Part shown: piece after piece, positions 55,660 to 63,848 of the stretch
Numbering within the stretch: position 1 is the first letter of the stretch
How the letters are laid out: every line of letters begins with the position of its first letter
Source of the DNA: Mesocricetibacter intestinalis
GTDB taxonomy: Bacteria; Pseudomonadota; Gammaproteobacteria; Enterobacterales; Pasteurellaceae
DNA: 64,000 nucleotides
Direction of reading: 5' to 3'
Assembly (NCBI RefSeq): GCF_004363295.1
Contig: NZ_SNYQ01000007.1
Coordinates: 1-64,000, forward strand
Position numbers and translations under genes: made by a program
Notes under the pieces: model-generated
What the model was told of the DNA's origin: nothing
The model's input: the letters and a program-made list of their open reading frames with translations, nothing else
The model's database searches: none

Positions 55660-57813
55660 ATGAAAAAAGTAATTACGGTTTGCCCGTACTGCGCTTCGGG
55701 TTGTAAAATCAACCTGCTGGTTGAAAACAACAAAATTGTGGGAACCGAAGCCGCCATGGGGTTGACCAATCAAGGCGAACTCTGCCTTAAAGGGTATTAC
55801 GGCTGGGATTTTGTATCCGATACTAAAATTCTTACTCCTCGTTTAACTCAACCGATGATCCGCTATAAACGCGGCGAAGCTTTCACCCCGGTCAGCTGGG
55901 ACGAAGCCATCTCCTACACCGCCTCCCGTCTACAGGAAATTAAACAAAAATACGGTAAAGATTCCATTATGGTTACCGGTTCTTCACGGGGTTCCGGTAA
56001 CGAAGCCAACTACGTCATGCAAAAATTCGCCCGGGCGGTCTTGGGTAATAATAATGTAGACTGTTGCGCACGCGTATGCCACGGCCCTTCGGTTGCCGGA
56101 TTATTAAAATCTATCGGTAACGGCGCCATGTCCAATTCCATTGTGGAAATTGAAGAAACTAAATGTATTTTAATTATCGGCTATAACCCTTCCGCATCAC
56201 ATCCGATTGTGGCCCGCCGCATCAACCGTGCTAAGCAGAAAGGCGCCAAAGTGATTGTTTGTGATCCGCGTAAAATCGAAACTGCCCGTATTGCCGATAT
56301 TTATGCGCCGATTGAAAACGGTTGTAATGTCGCCTTTGTGAATACATTGATGAATATTGTTCTGGAAGAAAAACTTCAGGATCAGCGGTTTATTGACAGC
56401 TACACCGAGAACTTCGACGCTTTCTATGAAGTGGTGAAGAAATATACGCCGGAAGCGACGCAGGACATCACCGGCATTAAACCGGAAATGATGCGTGAAA
56501 TCGCCCGCACTTATGCCAATGCCGAAACCGCTACTATCCTTTGGGGAATGGGGGTTTGCCAGTTCCGGCAGGGCGTGGAAACCGTACAGGCACTGGCCAG
56601 TCTGGCAATGTTGACAGGTAATCTGTGTAAACCTAATGTGGGGGTAGGGCCGGTACGCGGTCAGAATAACGTCCAGGGAGCCTGCGATATGGGGGCTTTG
56701 TACAATATTCTGCCGGGCTATCAGAGCTTTAAGGATCCGGAAATTCGGGCGAAATTCGCAAAAGCCTGGGGGGTTCCGGAGATCAGCGCCGAACCCGGCG
56801 TGCCTTTAACCGAGGTGCCTAATGCGGTTAAGGAAGGTAAGATTAAAGCCTTCTATATTATGGGTGAAGATACCTTGCAGACGGAGCCTGATTTACATGC
56901 GGTGCGAGAAGCCTTTAAACAGCTTGAGTTTGTTATCGTACAGGATATCTTTATGACCCAAACCGCCGCCGAAGCGGATGTTATTCTGCCGGCCACTTCC
57001 TGTGCCGAACACGAAGGGGTTTATACCTCTGCAGACCGAGGTTTCCAACGTTTCTATAAAGCGGTCGATGCGGTCGGTAATGTGAAAGACGACTGGGTGA
57101 TCATCAGTGAAATCGCTACTGCAATGGGCTATCCGATGCACTATAACAATACCAAGGAAATTTGGGATGAACTGCGCGAATTATGCCCGATTTATAAAGG
57201 CGTAACCTATGAAAAAATGGAAGGACTAGGTTACGTACAATGGCCTTGTTATGATGAATCGGCTCAGGATACGGGAACCCAGTACCTGTATAAGGATCAT
57301 GTGTTTGACCGTCCGGGCGGCAAAGGGGAATTATTTGCCTGCGACTGGCTTCCGCCGGTGGAATCCGTTTCCGAACAGTTCCCTCTGATTCTTTCTACGG
57401 TACGGGAAGTAGGACATTATTCCTGCCGTTCTATGACCGGAAATTGCCGCGCACTGGCGAATCTGGCGGAAGAACCGGGATTCGTGCAAATGAACGATCA
57501 AGATGCTAAAGGACTGGGTATTAAACATAATGAGCTGGTTTGGGTGATTTCAGAACGGGGTAAGGTGATTTCCCGCGCCGACGTCAGTTCCCGTACTAAC
57601 CGGGGCGCTTGCTATATGACCTATCAATGGTGGATCGGAAAATGTAACGAGCTGACCGGGGAAAATCTTGAAAACCTGGCGAAAACGCCGGAATATAAAT
57701 ATTCTGCGGTGCGTATCGAGAAGATTAACGATCAGGTTTGGGCGGAGCGCTATTTGAATACGGAATACGGTCGTCTGAAAAATCGCTTAAAAGAGACCGC
57801 ACTTGTGGCTTAA
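55660..57813 (+). CDS. fdhF: Formate dehydrogenase H, cysteine variant
   Basis: Molybdopterin enzyme that oxidises formate to CO2 and feeds electrons to the hydrogenase. It is 717 aa, nearly collinear with E. coli FdhF. The [4Fe-4S] cysteines are at 8, 11, 15 and 42 (CPYCASGC and LCLKG), and Lys44 is conserved. Position 140, selenocysteine (UGA) in E. coli, is cysteine here: TGC at 56077-56079 in DCCARVCHG, with the neighbouring His141 kept. No in-frame UGA occurs. It lies 130 nt after hycI with an AAAGG ribosome site, so it may have its own promoter as well as read-through from hyf. Confidence 0.96.
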   Translation: MKKVITVCPYCASGCKINLLVENNKIVGTEAAMGLTNQGELCLKGYYGWDFVSDTKILTPRLTQPMIRYKRGEAFTPVSWDEAISYTASRLQEIKQKYGKDSIMVTGSSRGSGNEANYVMQKFARAVLGNNNVDCCARVCHGPSVAGLLKSIGNGAMSNSIVEIEETKCILIIGYNPSASHPIVARRINRAKQKGAKVIVCDPRKIETARIADIYAPIENGCNVAFVNTLMNIVLEEKLQDQRFIDSYTENFDAFYEVVKKYTPEATQDITGIKPEMMREIARTYANAETATILWGMGVCQFRQGVETVQALASLAMLTGNLCKPNVGVGPVRGQNNVQGACDMGALYNILPGYQSFKDPEIRAKFAKAWGVPEISAEPGVPLTEVPNAVKEGKIKAFYIMGEDTLQTEPDLHAVREAFKQLEFVIVQDIFMTQTAAEADVILPATSCAEHEGVYTSADRGFQRFYKAVDAVGNVKDDWVIISEIATAMGYPMHYNNTKEIWDELRELCPIYKGVTYEKMEGLGYVQWPCYDESAQDTGTQYLYKDHVFDRPGGKGELFACDWLPPVESVSEQFPLILSTVREVGHYSCRSMTGNCRALANLAEEPGFVQMNDQDAKGLGIKHNELVWVISERGKVISRADVSSRTNRGACYMTYQWWIGKCNELTGENLENLAKTPEYKYSAVRIEKINDQVWAERYLNTEYGRLKNRLKETALVA
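57796..57804 (-). repeat. DNA uptake signal sequence
   Basis: Exact ACCGCACTT in the last codons of fdhF. Confidence 0.8.
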
Positions 57814-57830
57814 TTTATTGTTGCTTAGGA

Positions 57831-57860
57831 AAGGCTTGCCGGAGTGATCGGGCAAGCCTT
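57831..57860. terminator. fdhF 3' hairpin
   Basis: A perfect 10-bp stem AAGGCTTGCC / GGCAAGCCTT with a 10-nt loop between convergent fdhF and uhpC; it has little U tract on either strand. Confidence 0.55.
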
Positions 57861-57893
57861 AATTGATTGTGCATAAGCTCATTATTGCGAAAA

Positions 57894-59183
57894 TTATTTT
57901 CGTCCGGATAGGGTCTGCTGAACATTAATAAAGGGAAGCAACAGTAAAGCGATAGCGGAGGCGCAGATGGCGATACTGATAAAAAAACCGTCCCAATGAA
58001 AATAATGCTGAATAAGCGCCAGCGGATAACCGGCTAAGGCCGCGCCCAGATAGGCGAACAGACCGACGAATCCGGTGGCGGAACCGGGCGTTTTGCGATG
58101 GGAAGATTCCGCCGCCGCCATACCTATTAGCATCTGAGGGCCGAAAATAAAGAAACCGACGGCAAAAAATAGCGTGGCCTGTAACAGATAATTTTCTTTC
58201 GGCATTAACCACAAGGCCGTTATTGAGAAGAAAATACCAATGGAAAAAACCAGCGCCATGGGACCGCGGTTGCTGGAAAAAAGCTTATCGGATCCCCAGC
58301 CTGCGGTTAGGGAACCGAGAAAACCGCCGATTTCAAATAAAGATAATGCACTGTTGGCGGTAACCAAATCATAATGATAGTTTTCCGTCAGATAGATATT
58401 TCCCCAGTCATTAATTGCCGTTCGCACCACATATACCAGGGTATAACTCAGTGCCAGTAGCCAGATATATTTATTAAAAAATACATATTGATACAATACG
58501 CTGCTCCAGCTCAGATCGGCACCTTCCCGTTCACGGGCAAGCTCTATCCTATCCCGGCGCCAAACGCCTACGGAGGGTAAGCCCATGCTTTCCGGGGTAT
58601 CTCTTAAGCGCCATAGCAGTAACAATCCGATCAGGATTGCAATAATGCCCGCCGCACTAAAGCCGGCCTGCCAGCTGTAATGCAGGGTAAAATAGCCCAT
58701 AATCAAAGGAACCAGTGCGCCGCCGGTATTATGGGCGGTATTCCAGACCGACCACCATAGCCCGCGTTCCGTACGCGAATACCAGGCGGTTAACAGCTTG
58801 GCGCAGGGCGGCCAGCCCCAACCTTGAAAACAGGCGTTAATCATACATAGGGTAGCGAACATAAACAGGGATTCGGAAAATCCGAGCAGTAGGTTGGTAA
58901 CCCCGGTCATAATTAAGCCGATTGCCATAAAATGGCGCGGATTAGCCCGATCGGAAAATAGTCCGAACAGGAATTTCGATAAACCGTAGATAATATAAAA
59001 TGCCGTGGCAATCAGACCTACATCGTTTTTATCAATGCCCAGATCCGTAATAATGGACGGCATGGCGTAATTAAAGCTTTTCCGGGTCAGATAAAAGCCG
59101 GCATATCCGATATACATGGCGAACATAATCTGCATTCGCCAGTAACGATAGTTTTTATTGATTTCTTGCTCAGTCAGTTGCAT
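57894..59183 (-). CDS. uhpC: Hexose-phosphate sensor/transporter-like protein UhpC
   Basis: Membrane receptor of the major facilitator (organophosphate:Pi antiporter) family that senses external glucose-6-phosphate and activates UhpB. It is 429 aa with 12 helices. The MFS signatures GLSKFLFGLFSDRANPR and the conserved arginine region YLTRKSFNYAMPS are present. It lies 8 nt after uhpB, which together with its divergence from UhpT supports the sensor assignment over a second transporter. It is last in the uhpT-uhpA-uhpB-uhpC series. Confidence 0.92.
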   Translation of the reverse strand: MQLTEQEINKNYRYWRMQIMFAMYIGYAGFYLTRKSFNYAMPSIITDLGIDKNDVGLIATAFYIIYGLSKFLFGLFSDRANPRHFMAIGLIMTGVTNLLLGFSESLFMFATLCMINACFQGWGWPPCAKLLTAWYSRTERGLWWSVWNTAHNTGGALVPLIMGYFTLHYSWQAGFSAAGIIAILIGLLLLWRLRDTPESMGLPSVGVWRRDRIELAREREGADLSWSSVLYQYVFFNKYIWLLALSYTLVYVVRTAINDWGNIYLTENYHYDLVTANSALSLFEIGGFLGSLTAGWGSDKLFSSNRGPMALVFSIGIFFSITALWLMPKENYLLQATLFFAVGFFIFGPQMLIGMAAAESSHRKTPGSATGFVGLFAYLGAALAGYPLALIQHYFHWDGFFISIAICASAIALLLLPFINVQQTLSGRK

Positions 59184-59191
59184 AAAGTAAA

Positions 59192-60703
59192 TTACAAAAT
59201 AGGTAAACGAATACGAATGGTTGTGCCGTGCCGCTCTTTTTCTCCCTCAAGGGGAATGGATTCGAGGGTAAATTGCCCCCCTAATACCGCCACTCTTTCT
59301 TTCATTCCGGCAAGGCCTCGGCCTTGCGCAAGATGTTCGCTTTCAAACCCGATACCGTCATCTCGAATGATGACCTCGACATCTTCAAGAATTGTAACGG
59401 ATAAGAGAATATGTTTAGCCTGAGCGTATTTGGCGATATTATTTAAACTTTCCTGGCATAGCCGATAGAGAGTCATTTCCAGCAGGTTGTCCAATTTTAT
59501 TTGGGCAGGATTATCCAGCTTGAACTCCACCCGCACATTATGCTCGGCAAAATTAAATTCCAGTAAGAGATTTTGGATGGCTTGTTGTAGGTTCAGATCA
59601 TCTAATACCCGCGGGCGTATACGGTTTAGTAAGTCTTTGGTCGTATCATAGATATTTAACGACAGCTTTTCTATGGTATCCGCATACTTTTGATTTTTTT
59701 GCACGGAGTCCGTGTATTTAATTAGGGCCGCCTGAGTGCGGATCGCCGTAATATTTTGTCCGATTTCGTCGTGCAATTCCCGTGAAATATCCTTACGTAC
59801 CGATTCTTCCGTTGAAATCAGTTGACGGGTTAACAGCTTATTGCGCTTAAGTTCCCGGCTTAGGGTATGGTTCAGATCGCGCTGATATTGAATGGCGGAA
59901 CCGAGGAATACGCCGGTGATGGTTTGTGCTGAAATAACTAATAACAAATCATTGATTTCCGGGCTGGAAATGCTTTGCATTGCCGCAATTAAGGCTACGG
60001 CATTTAATAGGGTGCCGAGTAATGCGCCCTGCCAGCCGTAGCGGAAGGCGAGTAAAATAATCGGGATCGCCAGACAGAATAAGGAAAAACGACGAAATTC
60101 ATTCGGTAGTTGGGTCTGAATATAAATATTGCCGATTAGTAAAAGGGCGTAAATTAAAATCGGATTAGCCCTTAAATTTAGGGGAGTATGAATGGAACCG
60201 GCACTAACCGGCACCCATTTTCGATTAAACAGAAAATCTGCCAGCAGATAGCAAACCGGCAGAATCAGTAATCCTCCGCTAATACTAATCAGAAAAACAA
60301 GCTTATGTTCAATAAAATAGAAGAGCAGGGTATTCAAGGTCGCTGTGGCCAGAATTCCGTAGCCCAGCAGAATTAATTTTTTCCATTGTTTGGTTTCCGT
60401 ACGGTAGCGGGCGTGCAATATATGGCTGAGAGGCAAGGACAGCAGACTTAACAGATAAATAAAGACGAAATTCAGTTCCGGATAAGATAGCGCCAATAAT
60501 GTTAATACGCACCATTCCGCCGCATAAATCGCATACCAATAGCCCTTGCCGGCGTGCAATATCAGCGCCAGACGCAATGAGAAAGGTAAAAAAAACAGTG
60601 CGACAATGGGATCGGCGAGTAAATGATCGGAAATCACCCAGAAGCAAAAATAGCTGCAAAAGGCAATAAACCAACCGAATAGGCTTGTAATAAGAAGTTT
60701 CAT
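59192..60703 (-). CDS. uhpB: Sensor histidine kinase UhpB
   Basis: Membrane histidine kinase that phosphorylates UhpA under control of UhpC. It is 503 aa (E. coli 500). The N-terminal half holds about eight to ten hydrophobic helices (MASE1-like). The HisKA_3 phosphoacceptor is in DISRELHDEIGQNITAIRTQ, and the ATPase domain has the N box (CQESLNNIAKYAQA), DDGIGFE and GRGLAGMKERV. It starts 11 nt after uhpA. Confidence 0.95.
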   Translation of the reverse strand: MKLLITSLFGWFIAFCSYFCFWVISDHLLADPIVALFFLPFSLRLALILHAGKGYWYAIYAAEWCVLTLLALSYPELNFVFIYLLSLLSLPLSHILHARYRTETKQWKKLILLGYGILATATLNTLLFYFIEHKLVFLISISGGLLILPVCYLLADFLFNRKWVPVSAGSIHTPLNLRANPILIYALLLIGNIYIQTQLPNEFRRFSLFCLAIPIILLAFRYGWQGALLGTLLNAVALIAAMQSISSPEINDLLLVISAQTITGVFLGSAIQYQRDLNHTLSRELKRNKLLTRQLISTEESVRKDISRELHDEIGQNITAIRTQAALIKYTDSVQKNQKYADTIEKLSLNIYDTTKDLLNRIRPRVLDDLNLQQAIQNLLLEFNFAEHNVRVEFKLDNPAQIKLDNLLEMTLYRLCQESLNNIAKYAQAKHILLSVTILEDVEVIIRDDGIGFESEHLAQGRGLAGMKERVAVLGGQFTLESIPLEGEKERHGTTIRIRLPIL

Positions 60704-60714
60704 TGCTATAAGGC

Positions 60715-61314
60715 TTATTCCTGTAGCCGAAATAAATTTGCCAGTTCCACGTTATTTTTCACATTCAGCTTACTCATGGCATTATCGCGATGTACATAAA
60801 CGGTTTTTACGCTCAGCGATAATTTTTCCGCAATTTCTTTGGCGGTTAATCCGGTATTTAATAGTTCGCAGATCTGATATTCCCGCTTGGTCAGGGTTTG
60901 CGAGAGATCCTGTTTATCCGCAACCAGTTTACTCATCAGTTCCGGCATTAAATAAATGCCGCCGGCATAAACGGTTTTTACCGCCTGGATAAGTTCCAGC
61001 GGGTTGCACCTTTTGCTTAAATAGCCCTTGGCGCCGAGTTCCAGCGCTTTTTTTATAATTACGGCGGAGTCGTTTACACTGAGCATAATGCAATGCAGCC
61101 CGGAAGGCATTTCTTTTAATAAGTCCAGCCCGCTTTCATCGGGCATGGAAATATCCATAATGCAAATATCCGCTTTACAGGCGGGCAGCTTTTGCCGCGC
61201 TTCCTGAACGGAACCGAATTCCGCAACGACGCGGATATTTTCTTCCAGAGCAAGCAGTTGGGAGAAACCGGAGCGAACAATAATATGATCATCGATCAGG
61301 ATAATATTTATCAT
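60715..61314 (-). CDS. uhpA: Response regulator UhpA
   Basis: NarL/FixJ-type regulator that activates uhpT when phosphorylated. It is 199 aa from the ATG at 61314 (MINIILIDDH); a TTG nine nucleotides upstream is also in frame. The receiver has acidic residues Asp8/Asp9, phosphoacceptor Asp54 in CIMDISMPDESG and the conserved Lys in YLSKRC. The LuxR-type helix-turn-helix is LTKREYQICELLNTGLTAKEIAEKLSLSVKTVYVHRDNAMSKL. It begins 108 nt after the uhpT stop, beyond the hairpin at 61354. Confidence 0.95.
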   Translation of the reverse strand: MINIILIDDHIIVRSGFSQLLALEENIRVVAEFGSVQEARQKLPACKADICIMDISMPDESGLDLLKEMPSGLHCIMLSVNDSAVIIKKALELGAKGYLSKRCNPLELIQAVKTVYAGGIYLMPELMSKLVADKQDLSQTLTKREYQICELLNTGLTAKEIAEKLSLSVKTVYVHRDNAMSKLNVKNNVELANLFRLQE

Positions 61315-61353
61315 AACGGGCAACCTTGAATTAATTTTTGCCTATTATGAACT

Positions 61354-61387
61354 AAACGCCCTTTATTACCAATAATAAAGGGCGTTT
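61354..61387 (-). terminator. Hairpin between uhpT and uhpA
   Basis: A perfect 15-bp stem (61354-61368 with 61373-61387) with a 4-nt CCAA loop. On the minus strand only three U's end the stem before AGUUC, so termination is probably partial and could let some uhpT transcripts run into uhpABC. Confidence 0.65.
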
Positions 61388-61422
61388 ACAGCTTAATTTC
61401 CGGCACTAAAAGTGCGCTCGGT

Positions 61423-62802
61423 TTAAGCGCCGTTTTTTCTTAAGCGGCGAATTTTCTTTTCTTCCGCAATAGCCACGAAAGCAAGTAAAGCGATACAGGC
61501 GATGGCGGAGGTATTTAAGGCGGCGAATGTTCCCGCCCAACCGGTTAAACCGAAAATAGGCGTACCGTCTGCAATCATTCCCAGGCCCAGTTTAGCGAAG
61601 CTGTCCCCAATCAGATAGGCAAAGGTACCTTTTACACCGTCGGCGACCGCAATGGCTTTTTTCGGTACGAAACCGACTGCCGCCACACCGATTAAAAGTT
61701 GCGGGCCGAAGACCAGGAAGCCCAAGGCGAATAAGGCGATCAGATACATATATTCGTTTGTGGCGAACTGATAGAACTCCAGCGTAAATACAATCAGAAT
61801 CAGGGCGATACAGGCGGTTAAGGCACGGCGCCCGTTAGCCATATCCGATAAGAATCCCCACAGGAAGGTACCCACCAGGGCGCCCACTTCAAACAGGGCA
61901 AAACCGGAAATGGCCGCATCTTTGGAGAAGCCCAGTTCTTGATAGGCATAGACCGGCGACCATTGATCGATACCGATACGCACGATATACAGGAAGATAT
62001 TGGCAAAGCAAAGCAGCCAAATAACTTTATTTTTCAGAATATATTGTACAAAGATCTGCCATTTGGTCAGCTGATTTTTCTCGGCGTCCAGATCTTCTTC
62101 GCTGACGGGTTCGTCGAACAGTTCTTCCGCTTTACCTAAGCCGTAAGCTTCCGGCGAATCGGAGCCGTAGCGCAGTCCGACAAAACCGACAATAAGGGCG
62201 ATAATTGAAGGGAAGACAAACATACCTATCACATGACCGTCGAACAGAACGTTAGCACCGAATAGAGCCACGCCGGCCGCCGCCGCACCCCCTACATTAT
62301 GGGACAGGTTCCAGAAGCCCAGATAGGTACCGCGTTTTTTCCGCGGTGTCCATTTGGTAATGGTGGAATAGCTTGAGGAGCCGCCGGTACTCTGGAAGAA
62401 ACCGCTTAGCGCATAGAAGGCGATCATCATAAATAAGGCGACGCTGCCTCCGCCCATACTGGCACTGAAGCCGAGCATACAGATTGCCGACAAGATCAGC
62501 ATAAAGGGAACGAATTGTTTGGTGTTTTTACCGTCCGCATAATAGGATACGACGGTTTTTCCCACTCCGTAGGTAATGGAGAAACCTAGCCCGATCATAC
62601 CCAGTTGGGTTTTGGTTAGGCCGTAGGTTTCAATCATATCGTTTTGAGCGATATTAAAATTCTTACGAATTAAATACATGGCCATATAACCGATAAATAC
62701 GACCAGATAAGATTGCATAAAAGGTTTAAACCACATTTTCCGACGCTCTTCCACCGGAAGATCTAAGGTCGGTTTTCTGACCTCTTTAAGAAAGTTTAGC
62801 AT
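61423..62802 (-). CDS. uhpT: Hexose-phosphate:phosphate antiporter UhpT
   Basis: Imports glucose-6-phosphate and other hexose phosphates in exchange for inorganic phosphate. It is 459 aa (E. coli 463), very closely similar over its length, for example [35 protein letters not shown] and [20 protein letters not shown]. It has twelve membrane helices, with the substrate-binding arginines in the first and seventh ([13 protein letters not shown]). A consensus CRP site lies about 120 nt upstream. It is the first gene of the uhp cluster here, while in E. coli uhpT is last. Confidence 0.97.
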   Translation of the reverse strand: MLNFLKEVRKPTLDLPVEERRKMWFKPFMQSYLVVFIGYMAMYLIRKNFNIAQNDMIETYGLTKTQLGMIGLGFSITYGVGKTVVSYYADGKNTKQFVPFMLILSAICMLGFSASMGGGSVALFMMIAFYALSGFFQSTGGSSSYSTITKWTPRKKRGTYLGFWNLSHNVGGAAAAGVALFGANVLFDGHVIGMFVFPSIIALIVGFVGLRYGSDSPEAYGLGKAEELFDEPVSEEDLDAEKNQLTKWQIFVQYILKNKVIWLLCFANIFLYIVRIGIDQWSPVYAYQELGFSKDAAISGFALFEVGALVGTFLWGFLSDMANGRRALTACIALILIVFTLEFYQFATNEYMYLIALFALGFLVFGPQLLIGVAAVGFVPKKAIAVADGVKGTFAYLIGDSFAKLGLGMIADGTPIFGLTGWAGTFAALNTSAIACIALLAFVAIAEEKKIRRLRKNGA

Positions 62803-62884
62803 AGCTTTTCCTTACGATAATTAATCTTGGCCCTATGGTAAGGGGCGAGGGAAGATAAGGCTTGAGAAGGATTTTTAATTCAGC

Positions 62885-62899
62885 TAGGAAAAATTCCTA
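62885..62899. promoter_or_regulatory. Palindrome between the CRP site and uhpT, possible UhpA site
   Basis: TAGGAA-AAA-TTCCTA, a perfect 6-3-6 palindrome about 85 nt before the uhpT start and about 40 nt from the CRP centre. Assignment to UhpA is inference from position only. Confidence 0.3.
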
Positions 62900-62923
62900 T
62901 TTTTGACTGAAATGAGATAAATT

Positions 62924-62939
62924 TGTGATGTAGATCACA
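62924..62939. promoter_or_regulatory. CRP site upstream of uhpT
   Basis: TGTGA-TGTAGA-TCACA, both half-sites exact, flanked by AAATT and TTTAT as in the extended consensus. E. coli uhpT is also CRP-activated. Confidence 0.75.
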
Positions 62940-63042
62940 TTTATTATATTGGAGAACTGATTTGCATATCTGGATATGCTAGGGCGATTTGGCATCGGCT
63001 CGCTTGGCATAGGGCGGTGGGTAAGGGGCTTTGGGGGGGAAG

Positions 63043-63069
63043 AAAAAACGCCGAATATTTTCGGCGTTT
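63043..63069 (-). terminator. Terminator after the lipoprotein gene
   Basis: A 10-bp stem AAACGCCGAA / TTCGGCGTTT with a TATT loop, followed on the minus strand by a U run. Confidence 0.85.
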
Positions 63070-63089
63070 GATTAAAGGAGCGGCAGGAA

Positions 63090-63572
63090 TTATTTAAGAT
63101 CTTCCGGTTTTACTTTATGCTTTTCCACGATTTCCTGTTCTTTTTTTATGGTCGCTTTTAATGCGACAGTAAAGGCATTACGATCCTTTAACATCTTAGC
63201 GCGAACTTCCGTCGGCATTTCCTGGGTAATATATTGGGAGGATTCGTTCATCAGTGCGGCAAAACTTTGCAGGGAATCGGCATAACTTTGCTGGATTCCT
63301 TGGATTTCCGCCGTTTTAAAGCTTTGTTTCCGTAAGTCCTGAGCGATTGTATCGGCCTGAAGGGCGAAGTTTTTATAAGCGGCGATAATCTGTTCCGGAT
63401 CCTTCATGGTTTGAATTTGACTCAGCTTGGAGGAAGAAAAGATGTCTTCAATTTTGCTTTCTTTTGCCCATTTTTTATATTGAATGTACTCGGTTTTTAC
63501 CGGATCTTCATTACAAGCGACCAGAAAGAACGAAAACAGGCTGACAAAAAGAAGCTTAAGGAAATATTTCAT
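63090..63572 (-). CDS. Putative lipoprotein of unknown function
   Basis: A 160-aa secreted protein. The signal peptide (MKYFLKLLFVSLFSFF) ends in a lipobox LVAC with Cys20, followed by Asn21-Glu22, which favours outer-membrane sorting. The mature part is charged and predicted mostly helical, with Gln/Lys-rich stretches and no cysteines or catalytic motifs that I can recognise. I cannot place it in a named family. It is a single gene with its own terminator, upstream of uhpT on the same strand but separated from it by about 290 nt. Confidence 0.8.
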   Translation of the reverse strand: MKYFLKLLFVSLFSFFLVACNEDPVKTEYIQYKKWAKESKIEDIFSSSKLSQIQTMKDPEQIIAAYKNFALQADTIAQDLRKQSFKTAEIQGIQQSYADSLQSFAALMNESSQYITQEMPTEVRAKMLKDRNAFTVALKATIKKEQEIVEKHKVKPEDLK

Positions 63573-63633
63573 AAGGTTACCTCAGGTTGGTGAAATTTAG
63601 TGAAATAGCTAAAACGGACTATTTCAAATAATT

Positions 63634-63680
63634 GAAAAAACGTCATTTCCATTTCAGCAGTAAGCCGAAGACGTTTTTTC
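63634..63680 (-). terminator. Possible terminator of the right-edge gene
   Basis: An 11-bp stem GAAAAAACGTC / GACGTTTTTTC with a 25-nt loop. The long loop makes it a moderate candidate; it would end transcripts from the partial gene at 63849. Confidence 0.45.
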
Positions 63681-63764
63681 ATTCTATGTGCGGGTGGTTT
63701 TTTGTCAATAGTTACCTGCCGATTGGGGAATCGGCGGCACTTAAAAAAAACTCGGCAAAAAATG

Positions 63765-63773
63765 ACCGCACTT
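63765..63773 (-). repeat. DNA uptake signal sequence
   Basis: Exact ACCGCACTT preceded by AAAAAATG, the full extended signal on the minus strand. It sits in the 276-nt spacer 63573-63848, which otherwise holds only the hairpin at 63634. Confidence 0.85.
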
Positions 63774-63848
63774 TTAGCCGTCGGGGGTAAATTTCAGCTG
63801 CGCTATAAGCTTTTCGAAGTACCTTTGAACAGGCTGAACGCAGCACTA

